Shown here one piece after another: positions 1-8,439 of a stretch of 64,000 bases of DNA. This DNA comes from JAAXHH01 sp965225915 (GTDB lineage Bacteria > JAAXHH01). The notes beneath the pieces are model-generated. The model was given only the letters and a program-made list of their open reading frames with translations, was not told where the DNA came from and did no database searches. Where the stretch lies: positions 124,001 to 188,000 of the forward strand of contig OZ245326.1 of NCBI GenBank assembly GCA_965225915.1. Reading direction: 5' to 3'. Numbering within the stretch: position 1 is the stretch's first letter; each line of letters opens with the position of its first letter. Position numbers and translations under genes: made by a program.

Positions 1-1
1 C

Positions 2-967
2 CACACGACCAACGGGACCGTACACGGCTACCACCTGACCTACTCGCCGCCGCTCAATCCCAACACTGCAAATCCGATCATCGACCTGCTGCGAGGAGAG
101 TGGCTGCCCGCCGTACGCGAAACCATTCGGGAGACTTACGGTTGGGAGTTCTACTACTATGGCAACGTACCACGGGCCGGTTCGACCCTTGAACGGGGCT
201 GGTACACCTTCGATCACCGACCCCGGTTCAACAACAATTACGTCGGACTCAGAAACCGTGTCGCCATACTGAGTGAAGCCTATTCCTACGCGTCGTTTGA
301 AGAACGTATCCTGGCCACCCTGGCGTTCGTGAAGGAAAACCTTCACTACGCCCACCGGAATGCGGCCACGATCCGACAGACCCTCGAAACCGTGGACCTG
401 GCGACCGTCGTGGGTAAAGAACTGGCCGTTCGTTCCGACTACTCCCGGTCCGCGGAACCCATCGATATCCTGTTGGGCGAAGTCGCGGAAACACGTAATC
501 CGTACACCGGTGAAGTCATGTATCTCAGGGAGGAAACCGTAAGTCCTTCTTCGATGTACGAATACGGGCAATTCTCCGCGGTAGAGACGGAACGCGCACC
601 CCGGACCTACTTCGTGCCACCCTCGCTGACCACCGTGATCGATCGGATCAGGGCGCATGGCGTGTGGTTCGAAGAACTTTCCAGTTCACGGGAACTGGCG
701 CTGGAGAGGTTCAGGATAGATTCGACGCTGGTGGCCTCGCGGCCCTTTCAGGGCAGGCTGGAGCGGACCCTGTCCGGTGCGTACGAACCAGTGGTCCAGA
801 CGCTGGAAGCCGGCACGCTGGTCGTACCGGTCGATCAGCAACTGGGCAGGCTGGTTTTCTACCTGCTGGAACCCCGTTCCGACGACGGCCTGGTTGCGTG
901 GGCGCTGATGGACGACGTACTGGAAGATGCGAAATACTATCCCGTCCTGCGCGAACCGGCCGATTAG
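2..967 (+). CDS. M14-family zinc carboxypeptidase, C-terminal part (5' end outside window)
   Basis: The frame is open from the first base of the window, so the start is upstream. The first visible residues read HTTNGTVHGY, which resembles the region of the third zinc-binding histidine in M14 metallocarboxypeptidases. Further on, NRVAILSEAYSY around visible residues 80-92 resembles the stretch carrying the catalytic glutamate of that family. The remaining 200 or so residues form a C-terminal extension with no motif I recognise. The family removes C-terminal residues from peptides, usually outside the cytoplasm; the signal peptide cannot be seen here. The next gene starts 33 bases downstream on the same strand. 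Family call is fairly firm, substrate unknown. Confidence 0.72.
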   Translation, partial: HTTNGTVHGYHLTYSPPLNPNTANPIIDLLRGEWLPAVRETIRETYGWEFYYYGNVPRAGSTLERGWYTFDHRPRFNNNYVGLRNRVAILSEAYSYASFEERILATLAFVKENLHYAHRNAATIRQTLETVDLATVVGKELAVRSDYSRSAEPIDILLGEVAETRNPYTGEVMYLREETVSPSSMYEYGQFSAVETERAPRTYFVPPSLTTVIDRIRAHGVWFEELSSSRELALERFRIDSTLVASRPFQGRLERTLSGAYEPVVQTLEAGTLVVPVDQQLGRLVFYLLEPRSDDGLVAWALMDDVLEDAKYYPVLREPAD

Positions 968-1000
968 CTACTAGCCGGAATCCCACCCCACGGAGCCTCC

Positions 1001-1963
1001 ATGCCCAGACGCGTCATCTTGGACACGGATACGGGAGTCGACGACGCGCTGGCCATCCTGCTGGCCATGCGGTCCCCCGAGTTGAGCGTCGAAGCCGTCA
1101 CGGGGGTCTGCGGCAACACACCCCTGGACCACTGTATACGCAACATTCACATCACGCTGGACGTTCTCGATGCCCAGGTGGCGCCGGTAGTGTCCCGGGG
1201 CGAGGACCGGCCGCTGGTACGCGAACTGGCCTTCGCGGGGGATATCCACGGGATTGACGGGCTGGGCGAGGTGACCCGGCTCGTGAATGCCGATGGATCC
1301 CGAATCTACCCTGAACCGGCATGCCGGGTAAGTCCCGTGCATGCTGTTGACCTGATACTAGAAAGCGCTGAACGGTATTCGGATGAAGTGACCCTGATCG
1401 CCGTGGGCCCGTTAACCAATGTCGCGAGGGCCATCATGAAGGATCCGGACCGTATGCGCGGACTCCGGGAAATCATCATCATGGGCGGCGCTTTCGAGAC
1501 GCGCGGCAACGTCTCCCCGGTAGCGGAATTCAACATCCACGCCGATCCGCACGCCGCCCAGATCGTCTGCGACTCGGGGATCCCTCTATTGTTCGTTCCC
1601 CTCGACGTGACCAGGCAGGCACTGCTTGACGCGGAATTGATAAACCGTTATGCCGAAGAGGGAGGCGCCAGGGCGACCTTCGTACGCGATTGCACCGCCC
1701 GTTACGTCGCGTTTCACCGGCGCAACAGGGGGGTCAACGGATGCTTTCTTCACGATCCCCTTGCCGTGGCCGCTGCGATCTGGGAGGATCTAGTAACGCT
1801 GGTGCCGGCGCGGGTGGACGTGGAAACCGCCGGCGATCTCACCACGGGCATGACCGTCGCCGACCTCCGGTCACAGTCTGGGAGCGAGCCGAACGCCAGG
1901 GTGTGCACCGCGCTGGACGTCCGTGAATTCACAACACTGTTTGCAGAGAGGGTGCTCGCATGA
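1001..1963 (+). CDS. Inosine/uridine-preferring nucleoside hydrolase family protein
   Basis: 320 residues, the usual length for this family, which hydrolyses the N-glycosidic bond of ribonucleosides to base and ribose using a bound calcium ion. The calcium/ribose signature DTDTGVDDA lies at residues 8-16. HGIDGLGE (83-90), GPLTN (136-140), MGGA (161-164), AEFNIHADPHAA (175-186) and HDPLA (251-255) are the other conserved blocks, so the active site looks complete. The ATG is preceded by GGAG. Its stop codon overlaps the start of the following SDR gene (ATGA), implying translational coupling. Base specificity cannot be told; neighbours suggest catabolism of a glycosidic compound rather than classical purine salvage. 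Confidence 0.9.
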   Translation: MPRRVILDTDTGVDDALAILLAMRSPELSVEAVTGVCGNTPLDHCIRNIHITLDVLDAQVAPVVSRGEDRPLVRELAFAGDIHGIDGLGEVTRLVNADGSRIYPEPACRVSPVHAVDLILESAERYSDEVTLIAVGPLTNVARAIMKDPDRMRGLREIIIMGGAFETRGNVSPVAEFNIHADPHAAQIVCDSGIPLLFVPLDVTRQALLDAELINRYAEEGGARATFVRDCTARYVAFHRRNRGVNGCFLHDPLAVAAAIWEDLVTLVPARVDVETAGDLTTGMTVADLRSQSGSEPNARVCTALDVREFTTLFAERVLA

Positions 1964-2694
1964 TCCTCAAGGACCGCACGGCAATCGTCACCGGTGGCGG
2001 GCAGGGCATCGGCCAGGCGATATGCAGGATCTTCGCGGAAGAAGGCGCTTCCGTCGTGGTGGTGGATATCGATGAATCCCGGGCACTGCAGACGGTCTGT
2101 CAACTGAATGGAGACGGTCTGAAGGGACAGGCGGTCCAGGCCGACGTTTCAGACGGATCTGCGATAAAGGCCCTCGTCAACGGCGTCGTCGAAGATTCCG
2201 GCCGCGTCGACATTCTCGTGAACAACGCGGGACTGGGACTATTCAGATCGGTCGAACAGTGCACGGAAGAGGAGTGGGACCGGGTGATGGACGTAAACCT
2301 CAAGGGGCCTTTCCTGCTGGCGAAAGCCGTATTTCCCGCGATGAAAGCGCAAAAAAGCGGTGCGATGGTCAACATGGTATCGGTGGCGGGCAAGACCGGC
2401 GGTGTGGTGTCCGGCGCGCCTTACTCGGTTTCCAAAGCCGGACTCGAGTGCCTGACCAAGTCGCTGGCCCGGGAACTGGCGCCTCACGGGGTACGGGTAA
2501 ACGCCATAGCGCCCGGAATCATAGAAACCCCGTTGACCGCCCATCACGATCCATCGTTCGTCGAAGCGATTCCCCTGGGAGGCAAAGGGGAACCCCGGGA
2601 CGTGGCCGAGGCGGCGCTGTTCCTGGCATCGGATCGATCCCGCCATATCACGGGCGAAATCCTGGATGTCAATGGCGGCCTGCTGATGGATTGA
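1960..2694 (+). CDS. SDR-family NAD(P)-dependent oxidoreductase
   Basis: Classical short-chain dehydrogenase of 244 residues, length typical of FabG-like enzymes. The dinucleotide motif TGGGQGIG is at residues 11-18, NNAG at 88-91, the catalytic serine at 141, and YSVSK at 155-159 supplies the catalytic Tyr155 and Lys159. The C-terminal DVNGG motif is typical of the family. It would oxidise or reduce a hydroxyl/ketone group of an unknown substrate. The start overlaps the stop of the nucleoside hydrolase by four bases. Position beside CoA-ligase-like and CoA-transferase genes favours a catabolic role over fatty acid synthesis, but that is inference. Confidence 0.9.
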   Translation: MILKDRTAIVTGGGQGIGQAICRIFAEEGASVVVVDIDESRALQTVCQLNGDGLKGQAVQADVSDGSAIKALVNGVVEDSGRVDILVNNAGLGLFRSVEQCTEEEWDRVMDVNLKGPFLLAKAVFPAMKAQKSGAMVNMVSVAGKTGGVVSGAPYSVSKAGLECLTKSLARELAPHGVRVNAIAPGIIETPLTAHHDPSFVEAIPLGGKGEPRDVAEAALFLASDRSRHITGEILDVNGGLLMD

Positions 2695-2727
2695 CCCACA
2701 CAGAGGGACTAGCGCGAGGACGAGATA

Positions 2728-3384
2728 TTGCATACCAGGACCACAGCCGATTCCAATTTCGCGGTGGATATCGTGGACAGGGCCGCGGAGGATCCGGGTA
2801 AAATCGCCTTGAGATGGCAAAAGGCCGGTGGCGTGGCCTCGGACGTGACGTTCCTCGACCTGAAAATCCGGTCCGAGAAGGTCGCGCACGTGCTGTACGG
2901 CCATGGTGTACGACCAGGACACCGGGTATACATCCTGCTGCAGCCGTGCATCGCCTGGTGGGAGTCGGTTCTGGGATGCATGAGGGCCGGCGCCGTGGCC
3001 GTTCTGGGCCAGGATGCGTCCACCCCGCAGACCCTGGGCGAGCAGATCGTCCATTCCCGCTCGAGCGTGGTGATCGCCACCATTTCTCTGGCTGACATGA
3101 TCGACCGTGTCATGGATCAATGTCCGGATATCGCCCACCGATTCGCCGTAGGATGGGAGCGCGATGGGTGGGTGGACTACGACCGCCGCGTCTCACTCGC
3201 GCCTGCCGGATTCAAGGCGACGGAGACCCGGGGAACGGACCCCTGTGTCGTCGTATACGACCGGGGAACTACAAATACCGAAACAACGTACCGTCACGGC
3301 GATGAGGAATTCGATCTCGACCAGCTCGATGCCTGGCGTGACGGACTGGCTATCGCGGTTCACGACGCGTCCGAACACCCATGA
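2728..3384 (+). CDS. Truncated AMP-binding (acyl-CoA synthetase-like) protein
   Basis: 218 residues that resemble only the N-terminal lobe of an acyl-CoA/acetyl-CoA synthetase, a family normally 500-650 residues long. The segment with GVRPGHRVYILL and WWESVLGCMRAGAVAV (about residues 60-95) matches the usual A1-A2 region. Where the ATP-binding P-loop (SGTTG) is expected the protein reads DRGTTN (about 173-178), and the frame ends 40 residues later, so the adenylation core and C-terminal domain are missing. It starts with TTG and its stop overlaps the CaiB start by four bases. The intact frame and coupling suggest it is still translated, either as a non-catalytic partner or as a gene in decay. 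Confidence 0.6.
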   Translation: MHTRTTADSNFAVDIVDRAAEDPGKIALRWQKAGGVASDVTFLDLKIRSEKVAHVLYGHGVRPGHRVYILLQPCIAWWESVLGCMRAGAVAVLGQDASTPQTLGEQIVHSRSSVVIATISLADMIDRVMDQCPDIAHRFAVGWERDGWVDYDRRVSLAPAGFKATETRGTDPCVVVYDRGTTNTETTYRHGDEEFDLDQLDAWRDGLAIAVHDASEHP

Positions 3385-4541
3385 TTCCCGCGCTGTCCGA
3401 CTACCTGGTCGTGGATCTCACCACGCAGTTGCCAGGCCCTTACTGTTCCATGTTGCTTGCCGACCTGGGCGCCCGGGTGATCAAGGTCGAACCCCCCGGC
3501 GGCGATTCACTGCGCGAGTTTCCCCCGGCATTCGCGAGCGTAAACCGCGGCAAACGGGATATCGTGATCGATCTGAAAAAAGAACAGGGACGGGAGGTCA
3601 TCAGCCGCCTGATTTCCAGGGCGGACGTCGTGCTGGAAGGGTTTCGACCCGGCGTCGCCGAACATCTTGGCGTGAACTATGCATCGGCCAGGCGATACAA
3701 CCCCGCCGTCGTCTACTGCTCGATATCGGGTTTCGGACAGGACGGACCCTATCGGACCCGCGCCGGCCACGACATCAACTATCTCGCAATTGGCGGTCTG
3801 CTGGGTCGCCGAGATCCACCCGTGGTTCCGCCCGTGCTGATATCGGACCTGTCGTCCGGACTGTACGCCGCGCTGGCCGTATCCGCTGCGCTGATGCACC
3901 GGACGGCCACCGGGGAGGGCCGCTACATAGATCTGTCCATGACCGATTGCATTCTGTCTTGGATGGCACTCGATATCGCCAGCGCAGCCCATGACCCGCA
4001 GGCAGCCCGTCAGCCGATCCTTGGAAACATTCCGCACTATGGTGTTTTCAAGACTTCGGACAGTCGATACATCAGCCTCGGGATCGTCCATGAGGACCAC
4101 TTCTGGTCCCGCCTCTGCGATGTCCTGGGATTGGACGGCTGGAGAGACTGGTCATCGGAAATTCGCACCGACCGGGAGACCGAAATACGGGAAAAACTCC
4201 GTACCGTGTTCGCCACCGCTTCCTGCCAGGAATGGGACCGGCGCCTGCGGGCAGCGGACGTGCCCTGCGGCGCCATTTACAACCTTGACGAACTACCGGA
4301 TGACCCTTATATACAGTATCGAAATCCGTTTTACAGTCTCGTAGCATCCGACCGCACGGAGAGTCGTCAGGTCAAGGCGCCGTATCGAACGGGGACGCCC
4401 GACGCCGAAGCGCCTCTCCCACCGCCCGTACGGGGCGAACACTCGCGAAACGTGCTTTCGGAGTCCGGGTACACGGATGTGGAGATTGACGATTTGATTC
4501 AACAGGGAGTTATACACGAATACCGCGACGGGGAGAAGTAG
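3381..4541 (+). CDS. CaiB/BaiF-type (family III) CoA-transferase
   Basis: 386 residues, normal for family III CoA-transferases, which move CoA between carboxylic acids through a covalent aspartyl-CoA mixed anhydride. The N-terminus contains the family block QLPGPYCSMLLADLGARVIK (residues 16-35), then PGGDSLR, VNRGKRDIVIDLK and a GFGQDGPY block near 117-124. Asp156 in ISDLSSG aligns with the catalytic aspartate of formyl-CoA transferase. Its start overlaps the truncated synthetase gene upstream by four bases. A CoA-transferase here could activate the acid produced by the upstream enzymes without ATP, which would explain tolerance of a broken ligase. The substrate is unknown. Confidence 0.88.
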   Translation: MIPALSDYLVVDLTTQLPGPYCSMLLADLGARVIKVEPPGGDSLREFPPAFASVNRGKRDIVIDLKKEQGREVISRLISRADVVLEGFRPGVAEHLGVNYASARRYNPAVVYCSISGFGQDGPYRTRAGHDINYLAIGGLLGRRDPPVVPPVLISDLSSGLYAALAVSAALMHRTATGEGRYIDLSMTDCILSWMALDIASAAHDPQAARQPILGNIPHYGVFKTSDSRYISLGIVHEDHFWSRLCDVLGLDGWRDWSSEIRTDRETEIREKLRTVFATASCQEWDRRLRAADVPCGAIYNLDELPDDPYIQYRNPFYSLVASDRTESRQVKAPYRTGTPDAEAPLPPPVRGEHSRNVLSESGYTDVEIDDLIQQGVIHEYRDGEK

Positions 4542-4565
4542 TCCGAATTCCCAAAAGGAGATATC

Positions 4566-5894
4566 ATGAGTATCGTCGTGCGAAACTGGCGAGATCAGGA
4601 ACCGTACGTGGGGCACATCAGCGCGCTGGTCTGGACGCTGTACCAGTCCCATGACAAGGATGAAACATCTCCGCCCGATGTAAACCGTCTGCATGGAATC
4701 AGCAGTTTCGTCAAGCATGGGCTCCAGGGCCACCAGCATTCTGACCATCACCAGCATGCCGACATCGAGCAGTTGTACTTCGTTCTTCGCGGGCGCGGTG
4801 AGCTTACCATCGGCGACGACAAGGTGGACGTTCGGGACGGTACAGCCGTTTACATGCCTGTCAACGTGCCTCACCAGGCATTCAACGACGGGGATGGCTG
4901 GATGGAGCACCTTATCGTCAGTTGCCCGCTGGACGAAATCCGGGAGGGTACGCCCGTGGTCTGTGACTGGCGTGACGTCCATCCCATCGTGCTTGCAGGC
5001 GGTACCATTTCGTGGCCCATTCTGCAACGTGAAGAAGACGCCGACGCCAGCGAGGGCGGTGTACTCCAACGCGTGCACAGCGTGACCCGATACGCCGTCC
5101 AGGGACGGCAGGGTACGGCCTGGCAGCAGTTGGATAGGATAGAACTCGTACACTACGTGCTCAGCGGCTACGGAACGATCGAGGATCAGGACGGCAACCG
5201 TCAACAGGTCACGGAAGGTTCTGCGGCCCATGTACTTCCCGGCGTCGAGCATCGATTCGTCAACCAGAGCGAAGGATGGTTAGAATACGTCACCTTCGCG
5301 GTCGAAGTAGGCGAAATCGAAGTACCGCGGGAATCCGATACTGATTCGGACTCCGAGGACGAACAGACCGGAGTGGAAGAAGCGGCTGCGGGTATTGTGC
5401 TCGCGGAAGTCGACTGGGATGAAGCCGACGCGGTGGAGGCCGAGGAAGAGATCGAAGAAGCGGTGGCTTCCGATGCGATCGACGTAGATGATGAGGTAGA
5501 GTCCACCGACGAGATGGAAGAGGAAACGGACACCGATGCGGCCGAAATAGACGCCGAGGCTGGTGACGTGGACGTAGAGGAGGGGGAAGAGGCTGAAGAC
5601 GATGAAGACGATGAGGACGGGGAAGAAGCCGAAGACGGCGACGAAGACGATGAGGACGGGGAAGTAGCCGAAGACGGCGACGACGTAGATGATTCGGGTG
5701 ATGAGGACGAAGAGTCCGAAGAAGAATCCGATGAGTCGGTAGAAGGTGTCGACGAGGGAGGACGGGATGAAGAAGCCGAAGACGGCGACGTAGATGATTC
5801 GGGTGATGAGGACGAAGAGTCCGAAGAAGAATCCGATGAGTCGGTAGAAGGTGTCGACGAGGACGGGGAAGAAGCCGAAGACGGCGATGAATGA
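4566..5894 (+). CDS. Bicupin protein with long hyper-acidic repeat tail (ends at an internal TGA)
   Basis: Two cupin beta-barrels (about residues 35-125 and 165-248) are followed by nearly 190 residues almost wholly Asp, Glu, Gly, Ser and Val. In cupin 1 the likely metal ligands are His62/His64, Glu68 and His103; cupin 2 retains Glu193, His196 and His229. Bicupins include dioxygenases and small-molecule-binding proteins; the substrate here is not evident. A textbook AAGGAGATATC site precedes the ATG. The tail is built of 13-residue units with the core GEEAEDGDEDDED and 35-residue units. A TGA at 5892-5894 ends the frame, yet the same acidic pattern resumes in the same frame beyond it, so the original protein was probably about 700 residues. 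A real truncation or an assembly error in the repeat are both possible. Confidence 0.8.
   Translation: MSIVVRNWRDQEPYVGHISALVWTLYQSHDKDETSPPDVNRLHGISSFVKHGLQGHQHSDHHQHADIEQLYFVLRGRGELTIGDDKVDVRDGTAVYMPVNVPHQAFNDGDGWMEHLIVSCPLDEIREGTPVVCDWRDVHPIVLAGGTISWPILQREEDADASEGGVLQRVHSVTRYAVQGRQGTAWQQLDRIELVHYVLSGYGTIEDQDGNRQQVTEGSAAHVLPGVEHRFVNQSEGWLEYVTFAVEVGEIEVPRESDTDSDSEDEQTGVEEAAAGIVLAEVDWDEADAVEAEEEIEEAVASDAIDVDDEVESTDEMEEETDTDAAEIDAEAGDVDVEEGEEAEDDEDDEDGEEAEDGDEDDEDGEVAEDGDDVDDSGDEDEESEEESDESVEGVDEGGRDEEAEDGDVDDSGDEDEESEEESDESVEGVDEDGEEAEDGDE
5682..5862 (+). repeat. Direct repeat, two identical 76-bp copies 105 bp apart inside the acidic tail
   Basis: Copy one is 5682-5757 and copy two 5787-5862; I read them as identical base for base. 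The 105-base offset is a multiple of three, so the protein gains a duplicated 35-residue block with the core DDSGDEDEESEEESDESVEG. A third copy with a few substitutions lies at about 6360-6430. This points to unequal crossing-over or slippage within the gene rather than a mobile element. Confidence 0.9.
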
Positions 5895-6662
5895 CCGATG
5901 AGGACGGGGAAGAAGCCGAAGACGGCGACGTACGATGAGGACGGGGAAGTAGCCGAAGACGGCGACGAAGATTCGGGCGAGAATCCGGTGAAGTCGGTAG
6001 AAGGTGTCGATGAGGAGGACGGGGAAGAAGCCGAAGACGGCGACGAAGACGATGAGGACGGGGAAGAAGCCGAAGACGGCGACGAAGACGATGAGGACGG
6101 GGAAGAAGCCGAAGACGGCGACGAAGACGATGAGGACGGGGAAGAAGCCGAAGACGGCGACGAAGACGATGAGGACGGGGAAGAAGCCGAAGACGGCGAC
6201 GAAGACGATGAGGACGGGGAAGAAGCCGAAGACGGCGACGAAGACGATGAGGACGGGGAAGAAGCCGAAGACGGCGACGAAGACGATGAGGACGGGGAAG
6301 AAGCCGAAGACGGCGACGAAGACGATGAGGACGGGGAAGAAGCCGAAGACGGCGACGAAGACGATTCGGGTGATGAGGATGAAGAGTCCGAAGAAGAACC
6401 CGATGAGTCGGTAGAAGGTGTCGACGAGGACGAAGATTCCGACGATGAAACCGATGAGGACGTGGAGTCCGATAAGGACGTGGAGTCCGACGAGGACGAT
6501 GAAGTGGAAGATCTCGATGCGGACGAAGAATCAATCGCTGACGAGGACGCGATTGATCTGGAAGACGATGAAGCGGATTTCGATATCGAAGATGAAACCA
6601 CCGTGGAGGACGAAACAGGGGAGGAGGACGATGATGATTCCCCTGATCCGTACAAACGGTAA
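5895..6662 (+). pseudogene. Continuation of the acidic repeat tail downstream of the internal stop
   Basis: In the same frame as the bicupin gene but after its TGA, this stretch encodes about 250 more residues of Asp/Glu-rich repeat ending in SPDPYKR. The first 13 codons read basic (MRTGKKPKTAT) because the repeat is out of register there. Compared with a normal unit, there are two extra bases around 5889-5897 and two missing bases around 5929-5933, which restores frame. The only ATG near the front, at 5898, lies within the frameshifted piece and has no ribosome binding site, so independent translation is unlikely. Best read as the detached C-terminus of the bicupin. Confidence 0.6.
6021..6371 (+). 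repeat. 39-bp tandem repeat array, nine units
   Basis: Nine head-to-tail units of 39 bases begin at 6021, 6060, 6099, 6138, 6177, 6216, 6255, 6294 and 6333; the first eight appear identical and the ninth diverges in its last bases. Each encodes 13 residues, GEEAEDGDEDDED. There are no unique spacers, so it is a coding minisatellite, not a CRISPR array. Isolated units also occur at 5619 and near 5872. Near-perfect identity implies recent homogenisation or copy-number change. Confidence 0.95.
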
Positions 6663-6674
6663 ACGAAAGCGTAC

Positions 6675-7577
6675 GTGAACAACCTACCCGCCCGATCTTT
6701 CGGGCGTACCGGCATGCGTCCGGCGGCGCTGGCCATGGGGGCCGCCTTTCTGCACGGAAGCCCGGAGGCGGTCGATGCGATTCAGACTGCCCTGGAGTTG
6801 GGTATCAACTATTTCGATACCTACCCGGGCCACCACGAGGAAAAATGGGGAGAAGCGCTATCCGGCGTACCCCGATCCTCCTACTACCTCCAGGCCAAGA
6901 TCGGCACCCATCCCGAACGCAGCAAGGACTTCTCCGGGGAAGGGGCCAGGTGGAGCCTGGACCGTAGCCTGCAATCCCTGAAGACGGACTACCTCGACTC
7001 CGTTCTGGTTCACGATCCTTCCGATATAGACGAAACGCTCCGCGAAGGCGCGGTATTCGGCGTCCTGCGTGAACTGAAATCGCAAGGGGTGGTCAGAAAC
7101 ATCGGTCTCGGCGCTCGTACGCTCGACTGGCACGTACGGCTGATCGATGAAGGCGTTAGCGACCTGTCCCTGACCTTCCTGGACTATACGCTGATCAACC
7201 AGTCGGCCGCCTCCACCATATTCCCGGCGGCCAGAAGACGGCGAGCCGGCATTATTCTGGCCAGCGTGCAAGGCATGGGACTCCTGACCGGACCGGAGCC
7301 GGACGCGGAACGGGAGCGTTCCATGCATCCCGGTAGCGAACCGCACGCCCACCGGATCTGGACCTGGTGCCGGGAACATGGAGTAAACATCCGGCATCTG
7401 GCCATTCAGTTTTGTCTGGCGGCGCCGGTGGAAAGCCTGGTTATGTTCGGTCCGTCGAATATCCAGCAGGTGCGCGACGCGTACGAAGCCGCCACCGACA
7501 CCATTCCCACCGATCTTTGGGATAAGTTCGACCAGGCTTTCGGTATCCGGCCAGGCATGGATGCCGGGCAGTTGTAA
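6675..7577 (+). CDS. Aldo/keto reductase family protein with altered catalytic tyrosine
   Basis: 300 residues with the (beta/alpha)8 signature of aldo/keto reductases. Asp48 (YFDT), Lys75 (QAKIG) and His113 (VLVHDPSD) match three of the four catalytic residues (Asp, Tyr, Lys, His). The position five residues after the Asp, normally the Tyr of DTAxxYG, is His53 (DTYPGHHEEKWG), so normal proton donation would be affected. It starts with GTG, 12 bases after the end of the acidic repeat frame. It may act on an unusual substrate or have lost activity. Confidence 0.82.
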   Translation: MNNLPARSFGRTGMRPAALAMGAAFLHGSPEAVDAIQTALELGINYFDTYPGHHEEKWGEALSGVPRSSYYLQAKIGTHPERSKDFSGEGARWSLDRSLQSLKTDYLDSVLVHDPSDIDETLREGAVFGVLRELKSQGVVRNIGLGARTLDWHVRLIDEGVSDLSLTFLDYTLINQSAASTIFPAARRRRAGIILASVQGMGLLTGPEPDAERERSMHPGSEPHAHRIWTWCREHGVNIRHLAIQFCLAAPVESLVMFGPSNIQQVRDAYEAATDTIPTDLWDKFDQAFGIRPGMDAGQL

Positions 7578-7671
7578 TTCCTGGATTGATCCGTTTTAGA
7601 CACCTTTGCGCGACGAGGCAACCTCAACCCGTCAAGTCCGGAAGCCACAGTCCCCACGGAACTGAACCTTC

Positions 7672-8439
7672 ATGCCCTCACTGTCCTTTACGCCCCGTGT
7701 ACCCGTCATCGACGCCAACATATGCGTGGGCAATCACCACACCGGGCCGTCGCCCTGCCAGACTCCTTCCCTGTTGCTCGCCGAAATGGATACGCACGGC
7801 GTCCAGCGCGCAGTGATATACCATGCGCAAGGCGAAGAGATCAGTCCCACGGACGGCAACATCCTTCTGGAGAACTGGCTCGACGAAGAAGGAAGACTGA
7901 TTCCGCAGTGGTCGGTTGCGCCTGTGGACACCTCCATGAAACAGCTCGAGGATCTGCACAGCCAGGGCCGGGTCACGTCCGTTCGCCTGCACAATACCCA
8001 ATCCGCCGGACTACCGTTTCGTCCCTGGGGCTATGATGGGCTGCTGTCCTTTCTAACGGAAGCCGGGATCCCGCTGTGGGTCCCGTTGATGGACGTGGAT
8101 ATGGACGACCTGGTAACGACCCTCCAGGCCTATCCGGATCTGCGCGCGGTGCTCGTCGGCGCGCACTATACCCACGCGGTGGTCGTTCGCAGTCTGCTTG
8201 AAGCGAGTCCCAACGCCGTACTGGAACTCAGCCGCTACGAGCCCATCGGCGAGGTGGAGGCGCTCGTAGACCGGTACGGTGCGGATCGGCTGATCTACGG
8301 CTCCTGGTATCCCAGGTACGCCATGGGTCCGATCCTGTTCTACCTGCACCACACCCGTATGAGCGAACAGGATCTCGTGCGGATCTGCGCCGGAAACGTC
8401 GAGCGCCTGCTCAAACCGCAGCGGGGGGATCATGATTGA
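7672..8439 (+). CDS. Amidohydrolase-like TIM-barrel protein lacking metal ligands
   Basis: 255 residues that align along their length with the following gene, which is a canonical amidohydrolase_2 protein. Here the opening HxH metal motif is replaced by DANICVG near residue 15, and the late GSD motif reads GSWYPRY near residue 205, so the Asp ligand is also missing. The overall fold and the C-terminal NVERLL segment are kept. The stop codon lies inside the next gene (8-base overlap). A degenerate partner of a heterodimer, or a pseudoenzyme, is more likely than an active metal hydrolase. Confidence 0.7.
   Translation: MPSLSFTPRVPVIDANICVGNHHTGPSPCQTPSLLLAEMDTHGVQRAVIYHAQGEEISPTDGNILLENWLDEEGRLIPQWSVAPVDTSMKQLEDLHSQGRVTSVRLHNTQSAGLPFRPWGYDGLLSFLTEAGIPLWVPLMDVDMDDLVTTLQAYPDLRAVLVGAHYTHAVVVRSLLEASPNAVLELSRYEPIGEVEALVDRYGADRLIYGSWYPRYAMGPILFYLHHTRMSEQDLVRICAGNVERLLKPQRGDHD

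Noticed and set aside
6021..6371. CRISPR-like regular array
   Set aside because: Units are contiguous with no unique spacers, keep a reading frame, and no cas gene is present.
6004..6414. Lysine/threonine repeat frame (GKKPKTATKTMRT units) on the plus strand
   Set aside because: It is the +1 reading of the 39-bp repeat, the same register seen in the short frameshifted piece after the internal stop. No start signal.
5201..6736. Serine/proline-rich 511-codon minus-strand frame, and an Arg/His/Leu-rich overlapping one at 5290-6534
   Set aside because: Both are mirror images of the acidic tandem repeat. Runs of GAN codons read on the other strand cannot easily form stops. No binding site or domain supports them.
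7605..7665. GTCAAGTCCGGAAG resembling domain IV of the signal recognition particle RNA
   Set aside because: The partner strand GGAAGCAGC is missing and the flanks do not form the long hairpin; probably chance in a 94-base gap.
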